A stretch of DNA of 64,000 nucleotides from Trebonia kvetii (GTDB taxonomy: Bacteria > Actinomycetota > Actinomycetes > Streptosporangiales > Streptosporangiaceae). Under the pieces are notes generated by a model. The model ran no database searches. It was not told the DNA's origin and saw only the letters and a program-made list of their open reading frames with translations. Position numbers and translations under genes: made by a program. The stretch is taken from contig NZ_RPFW01000006.1 in NCBI RefSeq assembly GCF_007827045.1, positions 620,001-684,000 on the forward strand, given 5' to 3'. Shown here in pieces: positions 23,616 to 33,914 of this stretch. Positions within the stretch are counted from its first letter, which is position 1. Every line of letters starts with the position of its first letter.

Positions 23616-24806
23616 CTATCTTGATAGCCCGGTGACGACGATGCCGAACGGCGCTGAGCCGGCCGGCACCGATGTCGGTGAGGATGGCAGCTCGGTCAGG
23701 CTGCCGTTGCGGACCTTGAACCCACTTACCTTGCCGGCTCCGGTGCCAACGACATAGAGGATCTTGCCGTCCGGGCTGAGCCGGGCGTCCTCAGGGCCTA
23801 GGCCGGTCGGGAAGTTGAACACGGTGCTGCCCAGCAGTCTGAGCGAGCCGTCGCGGCTGATCGCATAGCTGGAGATGCTGGGAACTGCCGTGTTGACGGT
23901 GAACAGGAATCGTCCGTTGCGCGTGATCTCGACCCAGCAAGGCGCGGTCTGCAGGTCGGCGAACGGGGAGGCTCCGATGGAAGTCAGGGTGCCGTCGGCC
24001 GCCACGCTGAAGGCCGAGACGGTACCCAGGTTGGCTCCGGCATGTGCGTTGGAGACGAACAGCTGGCCCGGGTTGGTGGGCCGGAACTCGCTGCCGAACG
24101 GGCCGGTCGCCTGGGCCGGGAACGGCGAGCCCGGCGCGGGCGTCAGCAGCCCGCCGGACCCGACAGTGAACGTGACGATCTGCGAACTGTCGACCAGCGT
24201 TCCCGCGAGCACGGCGCCGGTGGCGTTGAACAGGACGTCGCCGGGCAATGATCCGGAGGGCAGGGTGACCGTGGAGCCCGCAAGCGGTGCCAGCACTCCC
24301 GCTGAGTTGATCGTGAAACCGGTGAAGTCCGGGGTTCCGCCGGCGTTTGCGACGTAGACGAGGCTCTGGTGCACGGCGATGCTGACGGGCATGGTCCCGC
24401 CGGAGGAAACCGGGCTGCCGGCCAGGCTAAGCCCGCCGCCGGACCCAATCTTCAGCACTGATACCTGATTGCTGCCGGCGTCGACGGCCAGCAGGTACCG
24501 CCCATCGCTGGTCTGCTGGAGCGCGCCCTGCGATCCGATGCCCGACCCCGTGCCGGCACCGCCAGCCGGGAACGGCGAGCCGGGCAGCGGACTCAGACTG
24601 CCGTCGGCGTGCCGGAGGAAGCCGGCGATGGTGTTGGTCCCGGTCGTATTGTCGTTCACGTATACATATCCGCACCGCTGACCGTCCCCGCATCCGTGGC
24701 CGTCTCCGGCACCGACGGCCGTCGCGCTGCCAGCGGCAGCGATGGACCCGGCAACGCCCAGCCCGAGCAGCCCTGACGCTGCAATGATTGCCCTGATTCG
24801 CCTCAT
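23616..24806 (-). CDS. Secreted beta-propeller (lactonase/YncE-like) protein
   Basis: A 396-residue protein, ATG 24806 with AAGGAG upstream. A signal peptide (RRIRAIIAASGLLGLGVAGS through ATAVGA) precedes repeated seven-bladed propeller units of the form YVYVNDN...GFLRHADGSLSPLPGSPF, YLLAVDAGSNQVSVLKI, LFVSNAHAGANLGTVSAFSV, FLFTVNTAVPSISSYAIS and ILYVVGTGAGKVSGFKV. Relatives include 6-phosphogluconolactonase-like and YncE proteins. Lack of a cytoplasmic location and the regular blades suggest an extracellular binding or scaffold role, but an enzymatic role cannot be excluded. Confidence 0.85.
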   Translation of the reverse strand: MRRIRAIIAASGLLGLGVAGSIAAAGSATAVGAGDGHGCGDGQRCGYVYVNDNTTGTNTIAGFLRHADGSLSPLPGSPFPAGGAGTGSGIGSQGALQQTSDGRYLLAVDAGSNQVSVLKIGSGGGLSLAGSPVSSGGTMPVSIAVHQSLVYVANAGGTPDFTGFTINSAGVLAPLAGSTVTLPSGSLPGDVLFNATGAVLAGTLVDSSQIVTFTVGSGGLLTPAPGSPFPAQATGPFGSEFRPTNPGQLFVSNAHAGANLGTVSAFSVAADGTLTSIGASPFADLQTAPCWVEITRNGRFLFTVNTAVPSISSYAISRDGSLRLLGSTVFNFPTGLGPEDARLSPDGKILYVVGTGAGKVSGFKVRNGSLTELPSSPTSVPAGSAPFGIVVTGLSR

Positions 24807-25473
24807 TTTATTTGCCGCTCCTTAAAGGTCGGTCTTTTGTGGACGCGTAAACTGCTCTTTCGGCTCGCCATTGAAGGGCGACGGCGCCAATATTATGGCT
24901 GCAGGTAGCAGGGGGGGCTACTCCTGAACCATGCAACCGATCGCGGCCAGGGAATAGGGTGGAATTAACCTGGGCAATCCATTCGGATTCGCCTTCCTCG
25001 TTACATTTCAGCCAGTTTCACGACAGGGCGGATTGGCCGTGAACGGCCCGCGCCACGTTCCGGATGGCGAGGTACTCGGCCGATGAAATGCAAACCGCGG
25101 ACCGGATACCGACCATGAGCCTCCCCCGCCGTACGGCTGACAAGGCACTCTTCCGTCGCGAGCCGGGCGGTCCCTGAGAGCCTCCGGCCCCAGGAACCCA
25201 GCGGGCGACTCCCGCCAGCAGCCTCGGGATCCGTCGGCTGATGCGGTCATCAGCGGCTCTCGTAACGATCAAACTGTCACGAGGCGTCACCACTAAGCCT
25301 GAGTGCGAGCCGCCTCATTGGACGGAAGGTCTGATCGTCGGCGCGGGCTTCGACGCCGAGCCCGAAAGGCTGATCTGCGCGGCGCTCTTGAGACCAGCGT
25401 GGTCAAGCCCGTTGCCCAAGCAAACGGGCCGAGCCAGCGTCCTATTGAGCGATCCGGGCCTAACGGTCCGGCT
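24807..25473. other. Long gene-poor region
   Basis: About 670 bases with no convincing gene. The segment next to 24806 is AT-richer and probably holds the promoter of the secreted propeller gene. Short open frames around 25000-25250 lack ribosome binding sites and coding bias. Confidence 0.45.
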
Positions 25474-25504
25474 TTGACTCTCGGGCGGCCGAGGGTTGCA
25501 CACT
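25474..25504 (+). promoter_or_regulatory. MerR-type promoter with 19-bp spacer and dyad
   Basis: TTGACT (25474-25479) and CACACT (25499-25504) are 19 bases apart. The dyad CTCGG-GCGG-CCGAG (25480-25493) fills the spacer. Over-long spacers with a central dyad are the hallmark of promoters twisted open by MerR regulators. Transcription would begin at or near the GTG at 25511, giving a leaderless message. Confidence 0.6.
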
Positions 25505-25510
25505 GCTGGA

Positions 25511-25654
25511 GTGGACTCAGGCGAGTTGGTCGGTGTCAGCGCGTTCGCGCAGCTGTCGGGGCTGACGGTGGAGACGTTGCGGCACTACCACCAGGTCGGC
25601 CTGCTCGTGCCGGCCCAGGTCGATGGTCGCACCGGCTACCGCGCCGCTGGGTGA
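25511..25654 (+). pseudogene. MerR-family regulator, N-terminal stub
   Basis: GTG 25511 opens a frame reading VGVSAFAQLSGLTVETLRHY, then HQVGLLVPAQVDGRTGYRAA, a complete MerR winged-helix start. It hits a TGA after 47 codons, just where homologues continue. Downstream sequence (to about 25800) has no recognisable effector domain. A deletion or frameshift has removed the rest. Its own promoter still looks intact. Confidence 0.75.
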
Positions 25655-25802
25655 GCTGCGGGTGCGCGCTAGCGCAGCGCAGGCCGAGCGGCTGCTGGCG
25701 TGGGCCGCGGCCTGGCCGGTCGTGGTGGCAGGACTGGGCTCCGGTAAGAGGCTACGGCCCGATGCAGCGGCTCCGTCAGGTTCTCGATCCCGCCTCCGGC
25801 AG

Positions 25803-27707
25803 TCATGAAGCGTCTTCCTCCCCGGCCTCGGCCTGCTCCAGCGCGATGCGGGTCAGCTCGACGCGTGACCTGATGTCGAGCTTGCGGAACACCCGGCGCA
25901 GGTGGAACGCGACGGTGTGCGTGCTGATGAACAGCTGATTGGCTATCCGCTGGTTCGTCAGTCCCTGGGCGACGAGGCGGGCCGTAGCCAGCTCGGTGTC
26001 GGTGAGGCTCTCCCAGCCCGCCGCGGGCCGTTTCGCGGTTCCCCAGTGCCGGTGCCGTATCCCCAGCTCGCGCAGTCGCCGGCGCGTGCGCGCAACGTCT
26101 CTGCCTGCCCCCAACCGCGTGTACTCGCGCAGCGCCTCGTCAAATGCCCGGGCGGCTTCGTCCCCCTTGGCCGCCTCAGCGAGCAGGACACCCTGGTCCT
26201 CGGTCGCGCGTGAGCGGAGCCACGGGTCCGGCAGTTGGGAGGCCGCGTGCCCCAGACGGGGAATGTCGCCAGCCAGCAGCCCTTCGGCGTGGTGGGCCGA
26301 CGCGCGGATGACCGTGAACGTGGGGTTGGCCCGGGACGTTTCGCTGATGACGGAGGCGATGTTCGCTGCCTGCCCGCGGTCTTCCGCGGCAAGGGCGACG
26401 CGGACCAGCCAGGGCGCGTTGCCCGGATCGGCAAGCAGAACAGACCGGTGCTCCTCCAGTTCGCCCAGCACGCCTGCCAGCATGTCCAGTGCGGCCCGCG
26501 GGCCGCCGCGGGCCTCGCAAACCTGGGCTGTCACCAGGCGTGCCGCGCCCTCCCGGTAGGCCGATCCGTGGAAGCGGCCGTTACCCGACAGCCGCTCCGC
26601 ATAGTCGTCGGCCGCGCGCAGATCGCCCTGGCGCAGGGCGACGGTGGCGAGGATCGGCAGCACGAGCGCGTCAAGCCCGTCAGGTCCGTGGGTCCCCGTC
26701 GCCTCCGAAGCCGACTGGGCGAGCGCCGCCGCGTCGTCGAGCCGGCCCGTCACCAGGGCGATCCGGGCGCGCATCGCCTCGGCGATTCCCTCCGGCCAGG
26801 GGCTCGCCGACGACACCTCGACAGATTCCACGGAGTTCACGATCGCCGCAGCTTCGTCGGCCCGGCCGACGTCGATCAGCCTCGCGGCGAGAAAAAGCCG
26901 GGGGTTGAAATGGGTGACCTCGTACGATCCCTCCGCCGCTTTCCTGACGGCCTGGGCGACCAGGTCCAGCGCCTCCGTGGGCCTGCCCGCGTCCCAGGCG
27001 GCCATCGCCAATGCCACCAGCGCGGCGATCACAACCTCACCGCGCTTAGCGCCTGGCTCGGCGAGGACGGCCCCGGCCAGCTGATCGACCTGCTTGTTGC
27101 CGCGCAGTCCCACCCACGCCCACAGCAGGGCTATGGTCGCGTCGTCGCGCAGGTCCGGTGTGATGTCGAGGGTGGCGAGCACGGCCTGGGCCTCGATCAT
27201 CGCGTCCGCGGCCCGCCCGGTCAGGGTGAGAAGCGACGACAGCGCGCATCCCAGCGCCGCGCTGTCGAGCGCGGGCAGGGGCGCGGCGAGTGCCGAGCGG
27301 ACCAGGGTCTCCGCCGCGTCCCACTGTCCCGCCGCGGTCAGCGTCCTGACCGTGGTCGCCGTGCGGGCAGACCGTTCCGGGTCGGACGGCGGGGTAAGCA
27401 CGAGCGCTCGGGTCGCCAGGTCAGCCGCGGCCCGGGGAGTGAACGGCAGCAGTTCCGCCACGGCGCTGTCAAGCCCGGCGAAGGCGATGGCGTCACCGGG
27501 TCGGGCTCCGTTGAGCAGGTGCTGCGCCGCGGGAACCGCCGAACCGCCCCGCGCGAGGAGCATGTGCCCGAACTGCCAGTGCAGGGCCTGCTGGATGGGT
27601 TTCGGCAGCAGTTGCGCTACGCTTGCCGGACGAATTCGTGCTGGAACGCCAGCCCGTCTGGTGTCGCCGCGAGGAGGTGCGCGGACACCGCCTCATCGAG
27701 CAGGCCC
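25803..27707 (-). pseudogene. LuxR-family ATPase regulator, N-terminally truncated and frameshifted
   Basis: The C-terminal LuxR helix-turn-helix is perfect (ESLTDTELATARLVAQGLTN, then QRIANQLFISTHTVAFHLRR) and is preceded by a long TPR-like helical region of about 480 residues. Near 27600 the frame shifts: in one frame PDGLAFQHEFVRQA ends at a stop, and in the next VAQLLPKPIQQALHWQFGHM continues the same protein, consistent with loss of a single base. Upstream, homology ends at about 27708, where plus-strand glgX sequence begins. The N-terminal ATPase with its P-loop is missing, so ATP-dependent regulation is lost. Confidence 0.85.
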
Positions 27708-27710
27708 AGC

Positions 27711-28880
27711 ACCGGGAACACGCTGAATATGCGGCAGCCGCACGTGCTGCAGCTGATCATCGACTCGCTGCGCTACTGGGTGACCGAGATGCATGTGGAC
27801 GGATTCCGCTTCGACCTCGCTGCCAGCCTGGCCCGCCAGTTCCACGAGGTCGACCGCCTGTCCGCGTTCTTCGACCTGATTCAGGTGGATCCCGTGGTTA
27901 GCCAGGTCAAGCTCATCGCTGAGCCGTGGGACCTCGGTGACGGCGGCTACCAGGTTGGCAATTTCCCGACGCTGTGGTCGGAATGGAACGGCCGCTACCG
28001 CGACACCGTCCGTGACTACTGGCGTAGCGCTGACTACACCTTGCCGGATTTCGCCTACCGGTTGACTGGCAGCTCCGACCTGTACGCGCGGACCGGGCGG
28101 CGCCCCTACGCCAGCGTCAATTTCGTCACTGCGCATGACGGGTTCACTCTCGCCGACTTGGTCGCCTACAACAGCAAGCACAACGAGGCGAACGGCGAGG
28201 ACAACCACGACGGCACCGACGACAACCGCTCGTGGAACAGCGGCGCGGAGGGCCCGACCGACGACCCGGTGATCCTCGGGATACGCGAGCGCCGCCGGCG
28301 CGCGCTGATAACGACCCTTCTGGTGAGCCAGGGCGTCCCCATGCTGCGGCACGGTGACGAACTCGGCCATTCTCAGCGTGGCAACAACAATGCCTACTGT
28401 CAGGATAACGAACTTTCCTGGCTCGACTGGGAGCACGCTGACAAGGAATTTCTGGACTTCTGTGCTGAGCTTGTCGCCTTCCGCCGCCGGCATCCGGTCT
28501 TCCGGCGGCGTCACTTCTTCGAAGGACGCCCCGTCTTCGATACCGGATTGTCCGACATCGGGTGGTTCCGGCCGGACGGGCCCGAGATGACGCCGGACCA
28601 CTGGCAGACAGGATTCGCCAAATCCCTCGGCGTCTTCCTCAACGGTGACGCGCTGCCTGATCCGGATCGTCACGGTCACCGGATCAGCGACGACTCCTTC
28701 CTGCTGCTTTTCACCGCTCACTATGAGGACGTCACGTTCCTGCTCCCCGACGGGCCCTGGGGCGAGCGGTGGCGGCTGGACTTCGACACCGCCGTTGTCC
28801 CCGTGCCCTCCCAGCCGCAGCCGGCGGGAACCAAGGTCGTGGTCGCCGCCCGCGATGTGCAGATATTCCGGCGCGTATAG
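27711..28880 (+). pseudogene. glgX: Glycogen debranching enzyme GlgX, N-terminally truncated
   Basis: Homology begins at TGNTLNMRQPHVLQLIIDSL and runs about 390 residues to the natural C-terminus. The catalytic Asp (HVDGFRFDLA), Glu (LIAEPWDLGD) and transition-state Asp (VTAHDGFT) are retained. The N-terminal CBM48 domain and the first half of the GH13 barrel (about 300 residues) are missing, as is a start codon with a ribosome binding site. The upstream edge abuts the leftward LuxR pseudogene, so one deletion probably truncated both. Debranching activity is unlikely. Confidence 0.88.
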
Positions 28881-28911
28881 CGGTCATCCCGCTCCGGGCC
28901 CGTGGAGCCGA

Positions 28912-30166
28912 TTACTTCATAAGCTTGCGCAACGCGGGCGGCACTCGCTGCAAGCTCGGCCGCGGCGGCCGCCAGGAGCGGTTGCGCCGTGGCCGGGGCC
29001 GCTGGTCCGGAGTGCCCGCCTCAAGCTCGGACCTGAGCCGGTCGAGATGGCTGATCAGCTCGCCCCGCAACGGCCATCCGACCGGGCGGACCGCCGGAGC
29101 GGTCGCCAGCAGCTCGCTGAGCCGGTCTTGCGCGTCGCGCGCCGCGGCCAGGTGACGCTCCAGGTCAGCCTTCAGCACTTCGTGACCGTGAGCGTCCAAC
29201 TCGGTCGCGAGGCTGCTGTAGGTCCGCACGGCGGCGGACAGTTCCCGCAGCGTGTCGGCCAGGCCGCGGCGCACATCAGGATCGTTGACGGAGTTGTCGT
29301 CGCCAGCCAGCCGGGTGGTATCGACGAGCGACCGGGCAAGGACGCGAACCGTCACCGCCGAGTGCTCCAGGGCTTCCAGGCTCTGCCGCAGTGTCACTGT
29401 GCTGTATGGCAGCCGCATGCTGCGCGGGTTGAGCCTGGTGCTCTCCTCGGCCTGCTGAAGTGCCTCGTCCACGCGCCTGATCTCGTTGCCGAGGGCGCGA
29501 GCCCGGTCGAGCCAGGCGCGCGCCGAGTCGTTAACGGACCCGTCGTTCAGCCCGGCCGCCATCTGGTCGAGCAGGTCGGCCATCGTGCGGGCGAGGTCCG
29601 CGATCGCTTCCTCGGCCGGCTCTACCCGCGGTGCCGTGAGGACGAACCCGGCGATCAGCCCCGCGGCCGTGCCGATCAATGTCTCGGTTATCCTGCTGGT
29701 CGCCGCCGCCTTGCTGCCGACCGACAGGATGAGCATCGCGCTGATCGCGACCTCTAGGACGGCCTCGCGCAGCCGCAGCGCGTACCCCACTGCGAGCCCG
29801 AGCGTGATCGTGAGCCCGATACTTCCACCACGTGAACCCGATCCATCTGGACAGCCCGAGCGCGATCAGGACGCCTGCCATTACGGCGGCGACTCGGCGC
29901 ACCGCGCTGAACAGCGTCTGGTAGATGCTGACCTGCAGGACAATAATCGCCGTCAACGGCGCGAGCACGGGAGGCGACGTCTCCGGCACCGGCAAGGCGA
30001 TCAGGTAGGCGAAGACTGCGCAGGTGGCCAGCCTGATTATGGACGCGGCCGTTGGCTGTGCCCGGTGCCGCGCCAGGGTCAAGGTCACTGGTGCGCGCTG
30101 GGTAATCGTCCGTGCCGCGGCGCTGATCTGGGTGGCCCGCTGGTTGCGCCGGAGCCCCAGGCTCAT
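28912..30166 (-). pseudogene. FUSC/aromatic-acid-exporter-like membrane protein with frameshift
   Basis: The N-terminal half (30166 down to about 29826) carries FUSC-type helices (AASIIRLATCAVFAYLIALP, LAPLTAIIVLQVSIYQTLFS, RRVAAVMAGVLIALGLSRWI). The frame shifts by one base at about 29815-29828 (after GFTWW), and the second half (from about 29825 to 28912) continues with LGLAVGYALRLREAVLEVAI, SAMLILSV, GTAAGLIAGFVL and a long coiled, charged tail. Together they make about 417 residues, a complete family member. Unless the extra base is a sequencing error, it is inactivated. Family members export aromatic acids or related compounds. Confidence 0.8.
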
Positions 30167-30294
30167 GGGGTGGACGCCGGGACGGCGAACTCGCCGGCGC
30201 CGAAAATCATCGCCTGCGTCCGCCGATGCCCTCCTGTCCTCACGCGGGAATCTGTCCTCACTCAGGAATACAGCCGGGGCTGGAGCCTGGCCGC

Positions 30295-30338
30295 ATCCCC
30301 CATTCAGTTAGTCGCGATCCCCCATTCAGTTTCTCGCG
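30295..30338. repeat. Two 22-bp direct repeats upstream of the FUSC gene
   Basis: ATCCCCCATTCAGTTAGTCG plus CG (30295-30316) is followed without a gap by a copy differing at two positions (30317-30338). The period equals two helical turns, which suits side-by-side protein binding. They lie about 130-170 bases upstream of the leftward FUSC start, possibly an activator site. Confidence 0.5.
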
Positions 30339-30380
30339 CGGTCGCTCGGCCTCACGGCGATGTCCCGGCAGCGATCGTGC

Positions 30381-31520
30381 TCAGGGGTGAGGTGCCTGCT
30401 CGGGCGGGGCGGCGGCCAGCCGTGCATCCGGCTGATAGGTGTATGCGGCCTCGCGCACGGTCTCATGGCTCTCCAGCGCGGCGCCGAGCGCTCCGCCGAG
30501 CGTCGCGATCGAGGTGGCCAGCCACGCCAGCCTGATCTGGTCCGCCGCGCCAGCGGGGTGGCTGAGTTGGACGCCGAGAAGGTCTCCTGGCACGAGGAGG
30601 AGGGCCGAGGCGAGCATGGCGACGAAGAGTGCGAGATACAGCACGACCACTCCGATGCCCGCCGTGGCCGCGGTAACGATGTTGAACAAGATGACCTGTT
30701 CGCGCGCGGCCGGATGAGGGCTCCGTTCCCACAGCCCGGTGGTGACCATGATCGTAACGATGACGGCGGCCACCGAGCCGACGGCGATGACCGCGAGCCG
30801 CGTCGGCCCGAGGTAATAAGCGAGGCGCCAGATATCGCTGGTCACCAGCGCGAACACCCCGGCCGCGAACGCGGCGGCGAGGACGCGCATGAGCCGCAGC
30901 GCGAGTCGCCAGGGACGGTTGGCGCGCAGCATGCCGAGCAGCAGCGAGATGTTGCCGGTGACGACCCGCGCGGCGAAGCCCACGCCAGGTTCCCCGTGCT
31001 CTATCCGCGTGCCCAGTTCGCGCATCCGCCGGGTTACACCGTCATCGAGCGTACGGCGCTGCCCGGCGTCCGCCGCCAGCGTGATATCGCCGAGCATGTG
31101 CCTGATCAGCCGGACGATCGTCTCAGCGGTGCGCTTGCGCACCGAGACCGGGCCGAGCGCGGGCATGGACAGGACCGCGACGCCGTGCGTGGCGCTGACA
31201 TGGGCGATCACCGGCCTCCGCGCGGTCTGCAGCGGGAGGTCGGTGACGCATACCGCCAGGTGCCAGCCGCGGTCAAGAAGCATCCGGCGTCCCGCCGAGA
31301 TTATCGCGCTAAGGTCGGTTGGCGGCTCAACCAGCCGGTCTGAGATGAATTCAAGCCGCCAGCGCACGCCGGGCAGTCGCTCAGGCAGCCGGCCAGCTAT
31401 CTCCGGCACCAGGCTCTCCGTCAGCTCTGAAGCCGGCCCTGGTGATGCGAGCAGGCCGACGACGATTTCCGGCTGCCAAATGTCGGGAAGGCTTGCCGAA
31501 CCAGTCTCAACTGTGCCCAT
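30381..31520 (-). CDS. Membrane protein with large soluble N-terminal domain, unknown family
   Basis: A 379-residue protein. The first about 190 residues look soluble (WQPEIVVGLLASPGPASEL; GRRMLLDRGWHLAVCVTDLP; AHVSATHGVAVLSMPALGPV). Then follow four hydrophobic segments (LMRVLAAAFAAGVFALVT; LAVIAVGSVAAVIVTIMV; ILFNIVTAATAGIGVVVLYL; LALFVAMLASALLLV). The C-terminus is cytoplasmic with a Pro-rich end. It is conserved-looking but unnamed. It lies between the PepSY-like gene and the FUSC gene on the same strand. No good ribosome binding site precedes ATG 31520. Confidence 0.7.
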   Translation of the reverse strand: MGTVETGSASLPDIWQPEIVVGLLASPGPASELTESLVPEIAGRLPERLPGVRWRLEFISDRLVEPPTDLSAIISAGRRMLLDRGWHLAVCVTDLPLQTARRPVIAHVSATHGVAVLSMPALGPVSVRKRTAETIVRLIRHMLGDITLAADAGQRRTLDDGVTRRMRELGTRIEHGEPGVGFAARVVTGNISLLLGMLRANRPWRLALRLMRVLAAAFAAGVFALVTSDIWRLAYYLGPTRLAVIAVGSVAAVIVTIMVTTGLWERSPHPAAREQVILFNIVTAATAGIGVVVLYLALFVAMLASALLLVPGDLLGVQLSHPAGAADQIRLAWLATSIATLGGALGAALESHETVREAAYTYQPDARLAAAPPEQAPHP

Positions 31521-31587
31521 ACGAGGTTTCTTACCCGCTGCTCGGCCGGTCGGGCGAGCTCAGGCGGGCACCTCAGGCTGCCGTCAG

Positions 31588-32307
31588 CTACGAGTTGGCG
31601 CCGATGACCTGGAAGGACTGGTTGACGAAGATGTGATGCGGCCAGTTGACGCCGATGTAGTGGACCTCGTAGTCGCCGTTGCCCAGTTCTACGATCCGGT
31701 CGACGACGCCGCCCGGGTAGGCGGCCAGCGCGGCTTGGGTTGCCTTGTCCGCGGTGGTGCCGCTGGCGAGCGTTCCCGTCCCCTGGGTGTAGTCCGCCGG
31801 GATCATGCCGACCTGCTGGGAGGAACCGGGCGTCCCCTTGGAGTAGGCGATCACCTGCCCGCCGGGTGACGATGCGCTGCTGGCCGGGGGCTGCACGATG
31901 ACCTCGGCGGCCGTGATGGTGGTGCTGTCGGTCATCCCGAGCACGAGGACGGGCACGCCGGCGGTGACGGCACCGGCCGAGGCCGGGCTGGTCCCCTGCT
32001 CGTAGGTGGTGGTGGAGGCCTCCTTGACGGTCACCTTCTGTCCGGCCGAAGTCGTCAGGGTGAAGCCGGACGCGGACACGCTGCCGGCCGTCCCGGCCGA
32101 GCCGCCCGCGGCAGGCCCGGACCGGGCGTTGGATCCGCCGCCTGCGGTTCCGGAGCCGCCCGGGAAGGCGTGGCCGCTGCCACTGCCGCTGGCCGTGGTG
32201 GTAGTTGCGCTGCCGGAGGTGGCAGCGACGATCCCGTAGGAACCTCCCCCGATCACGATGGCCGCTATTGCACCTGCGATGACCTTAGACCGTATGCCGG
32301 AAAACAT
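31588..32307 (-). CDS. Secreted protein with DUF5666-like and PepSY-like segments
   Basis: A 239-residue protein, ATG 32307 after AAGGAG. A hydrophobic signal or anchor (SKVIAGAIAAIVIGGGSYGI) leads into a Ser/Gly-rich low-complexity stretch, then GFTLTTSAGQKVTVKEASTT and VLVLGMTDSTTITAAEVIV (DUF5666-like OB strands). It ends in a PepSY-like C-terminus (DKATQAALAAYPGGVVDRIV, then NGDYEVHYIG). It lies 168 bases downstream of the histidine kinase on the same strand and may be part of that regulon. The role is unknown; PepSY-type domains often inhibit or sense envelope enzymes. Confidence 0.75.
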   Translation of the reverse strand: MFSGIRSKVIAGAIAAIVIGGGSYGIVAATSGSATTTTASGSGSGHAFPGGSGTAGGGSNARSGPAAGGSAGTAGSVSASGFTLTTSAGQKVTVKEASTTTYEQGTSPASAGAVTAGVPVLVLGMTDSTTITAAEVIVQPPASSASSPGGQVIAYSKGTPGSSQQVGMIPADYTQGTGTLASGTTADKATQAALAAYPGGVVDRIVELGNGDYEVHYIGVNWPHHIFVNQSFQVIGANS

Positions 32308-32474
32308 TTCTTTTACTCCTTGTCGCCGGGCTGTTGATCTCAGTTATGCCAGCCCACGCTGGAGGTTCGGTGGAGGGAAACGGGAAGCGCACCGGTAGCT
32401 TGTGCAGCGCGGATTTACCCCAAGTTTTCGGCAAACGTTCCGCAAGGGCGCGCCAAGGACCACGCGAGCGTAGG

Positions 32475-33914
32475 TCAGATTACCGGGAAGGATTCTGCAA
32501 GTGGGACGCGCAGGTGGAACGCGGTTCCGTGGCCGGGCTGGGTGTCCACGGTGAGCGTCCCGTCATGGGCGGCGGCCAGCGACGCCGCGATGGCCAGGCC
32601 AAGCCCGGCGCCGCCACGGGTCCTGGCGTTGTCGGTGCGGTAGAACCGCTCGAACACGTGCGAGGCCTGTTCCTGCGTCATGCCGGGCCCGCGGTCGGTG
32701 ACGGTAAGCCGCCCGGTGCCGGGCTCGCCCGACACCGTTACCGCGACCGGCGTTGCTGGCGGGGTGTGCTGGATGGCGTTGCCGATCAGGTTATCGATGA
32801 CCTGGCGCAGCCGCTCGGCGTCGGCATCCACGATCACCGGTTCGGCTGCCTCGAGCGTGATCGGCCGCGTGGTGGCCACGAGGCGGGCCTGCTGGACGGC
32901 CTCGGCCGCGATGCTGGCCAGGTCGACCGGCCGGCAGTCCAGGGCGCGCCCGGCGTCGAACCTGGCCAGCAGCAGGAGGTCGTCCACCAGCCGGCCCATC
33001 CGGCCGGCCTCGCGGGCGATCAGCCCCATCAGCCGCAGCAGTTCCTCGGGGCTGGCGTCGCTGCCCTGCTGCAGGCCGTACTCGGCGAGCCCGCGCACCG
33101 AGGTCAGCGGTGTGCGCAGTTCATGGCTGGCGTCTGCGATGAAACGCCGCATGCGGTCCTGCGATTGAAGGGCGCGGGCCTCGCCGTCCGCTCGCGCCAG
33201 GTAGGCGGCTTCGATGCTGGCCAGCATCACGTCGAGCGCCTCGGCCAGCCGCCCGACCTCGGTATTGCGTGCCGCATGGTCGATGCGCCGGGAGAGGTCA
33301 CCGCCCGCGATCGCCGCCGCCGTCGACTCGATCCCGCGCAGCGGTGCCAGGCTGGCGCGCACCAGGGGCAGGCCGACACCGGCCAGCAGCACGACGGCGA
33401 CGGCCGCGGCCAGTGCGTCGGCGATCTCCAGCCGGGTGATCGTGCTGTCGAGGTCGCCGAGACTGGACGCGATGACCAGATGACTTCCACCGGACAGCGG
33501 TTGCACCAGCACGCGCCAGGAGCCTCCCGCCGAAGCCGCAGCGGTGAACGGCGTTCCGGTCTCGCTGAGCTGCGCGGCGGTCAGCTCCGGTCCGTCCGCG
33601 GAGCCCAGCGGGCCGCCCGCTACGCTGATCTGGCCGTCCGGCGCGATTTCCTCTACCAGGAACTGCTCGGGCAGCGTCTGCGGGCGACTGCTGTCACTGG
33701 GCTGGAGCTGTTGCCGCTCCACGATGCGGGTCGCGACCGTCGCGAAGCCCCGAAGCTGGGCGTCTGCACGGGAAAAAAGGTAGCTGCGCACCAGCGTGGT
33801 GCCCAGAACAGTGGTCACCAGCGAGGTCAGCGCGACCAGCAGCGCCGCGGCGGCCATCACCCGGGTCCGCAGGGACATGCCCCGCACGGCCGCCCGCCGC
33901 CGGCCGGCCCTCAC
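32475..33914 (-). CDS. Sensor histidine kinase
   Basis: A 479-residue membrane kinase. The GTG start at 33914 overlaps the response regulator's TGA by four bases (GTGA). Two transmembrane segments (AAALLVALTSLVTTVLGTTL; IADALAAAVAVVLLAGVGLP) flank an extracellular sensor of about 120 residues. Then come HAMP, the H-box FIADASHELRTPLTSVRGLA, N-box LIGNAIQHTPP, and G-boxes VTDRGPGM and GGAGLGLAIA. It should autophosphorylate on the H-box His and pass phosphate to the coupled regulator. The signal is unknown. Paralogues of this layout in mycobacteria and streptomycetes respond to envelope or antibiotic stress. Confidence 0.93.
   Translation of the reverse strand: MRAGRRRAAVRGMSLRTRVMAAAALLVALTSLVTTVLGTTLVRSYLFSRADAQLRGFATVATRIVERQQLQPSDSSRPQTLPEQFLVEEIAPDGQISVAGGPLGSADGPELTAAQLSETGTPFTAAASAGGSWRVLVQPLSGGSHLVIASSLGDLDSTITRLEIADALAAAVAVVLLAGVGLPLVRASLAPLRGIESTAAAIAGGDLSRRIDHAARNTEVGRLAEALDVMLASIEAAYLARADGEARALQSQDRMRRFIADASHELRTPLTSVRGLAEYGLQQGSDASPEELLRLMGLIAREAGRMGRLVDDLLLLARFDAGRALDCRPVDLASIAAEAVQQARLVATTRPITLEAAEPVIVDADAERLRQVIDNLIGNAIQHTPPATPVAVTVSGEPGTGRLTVTDRGPGMTQEQASHVFERFYRTDNARTRGGAGLGLAIAASLAAAHDGTLTVDTQPGHGTAFHLRVPLAESFPVI

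Noticed and set aside
26235..27700. Very long plus-strand open frame (part of an 881-codon frame ending in GlgX)
   Set aside because: It runs antisense to the LuxR regulator, is Arg/Gly/His-rich as expected of a shadow frame in high-GC DNA, and only the part after about 27708 resembles a protein.
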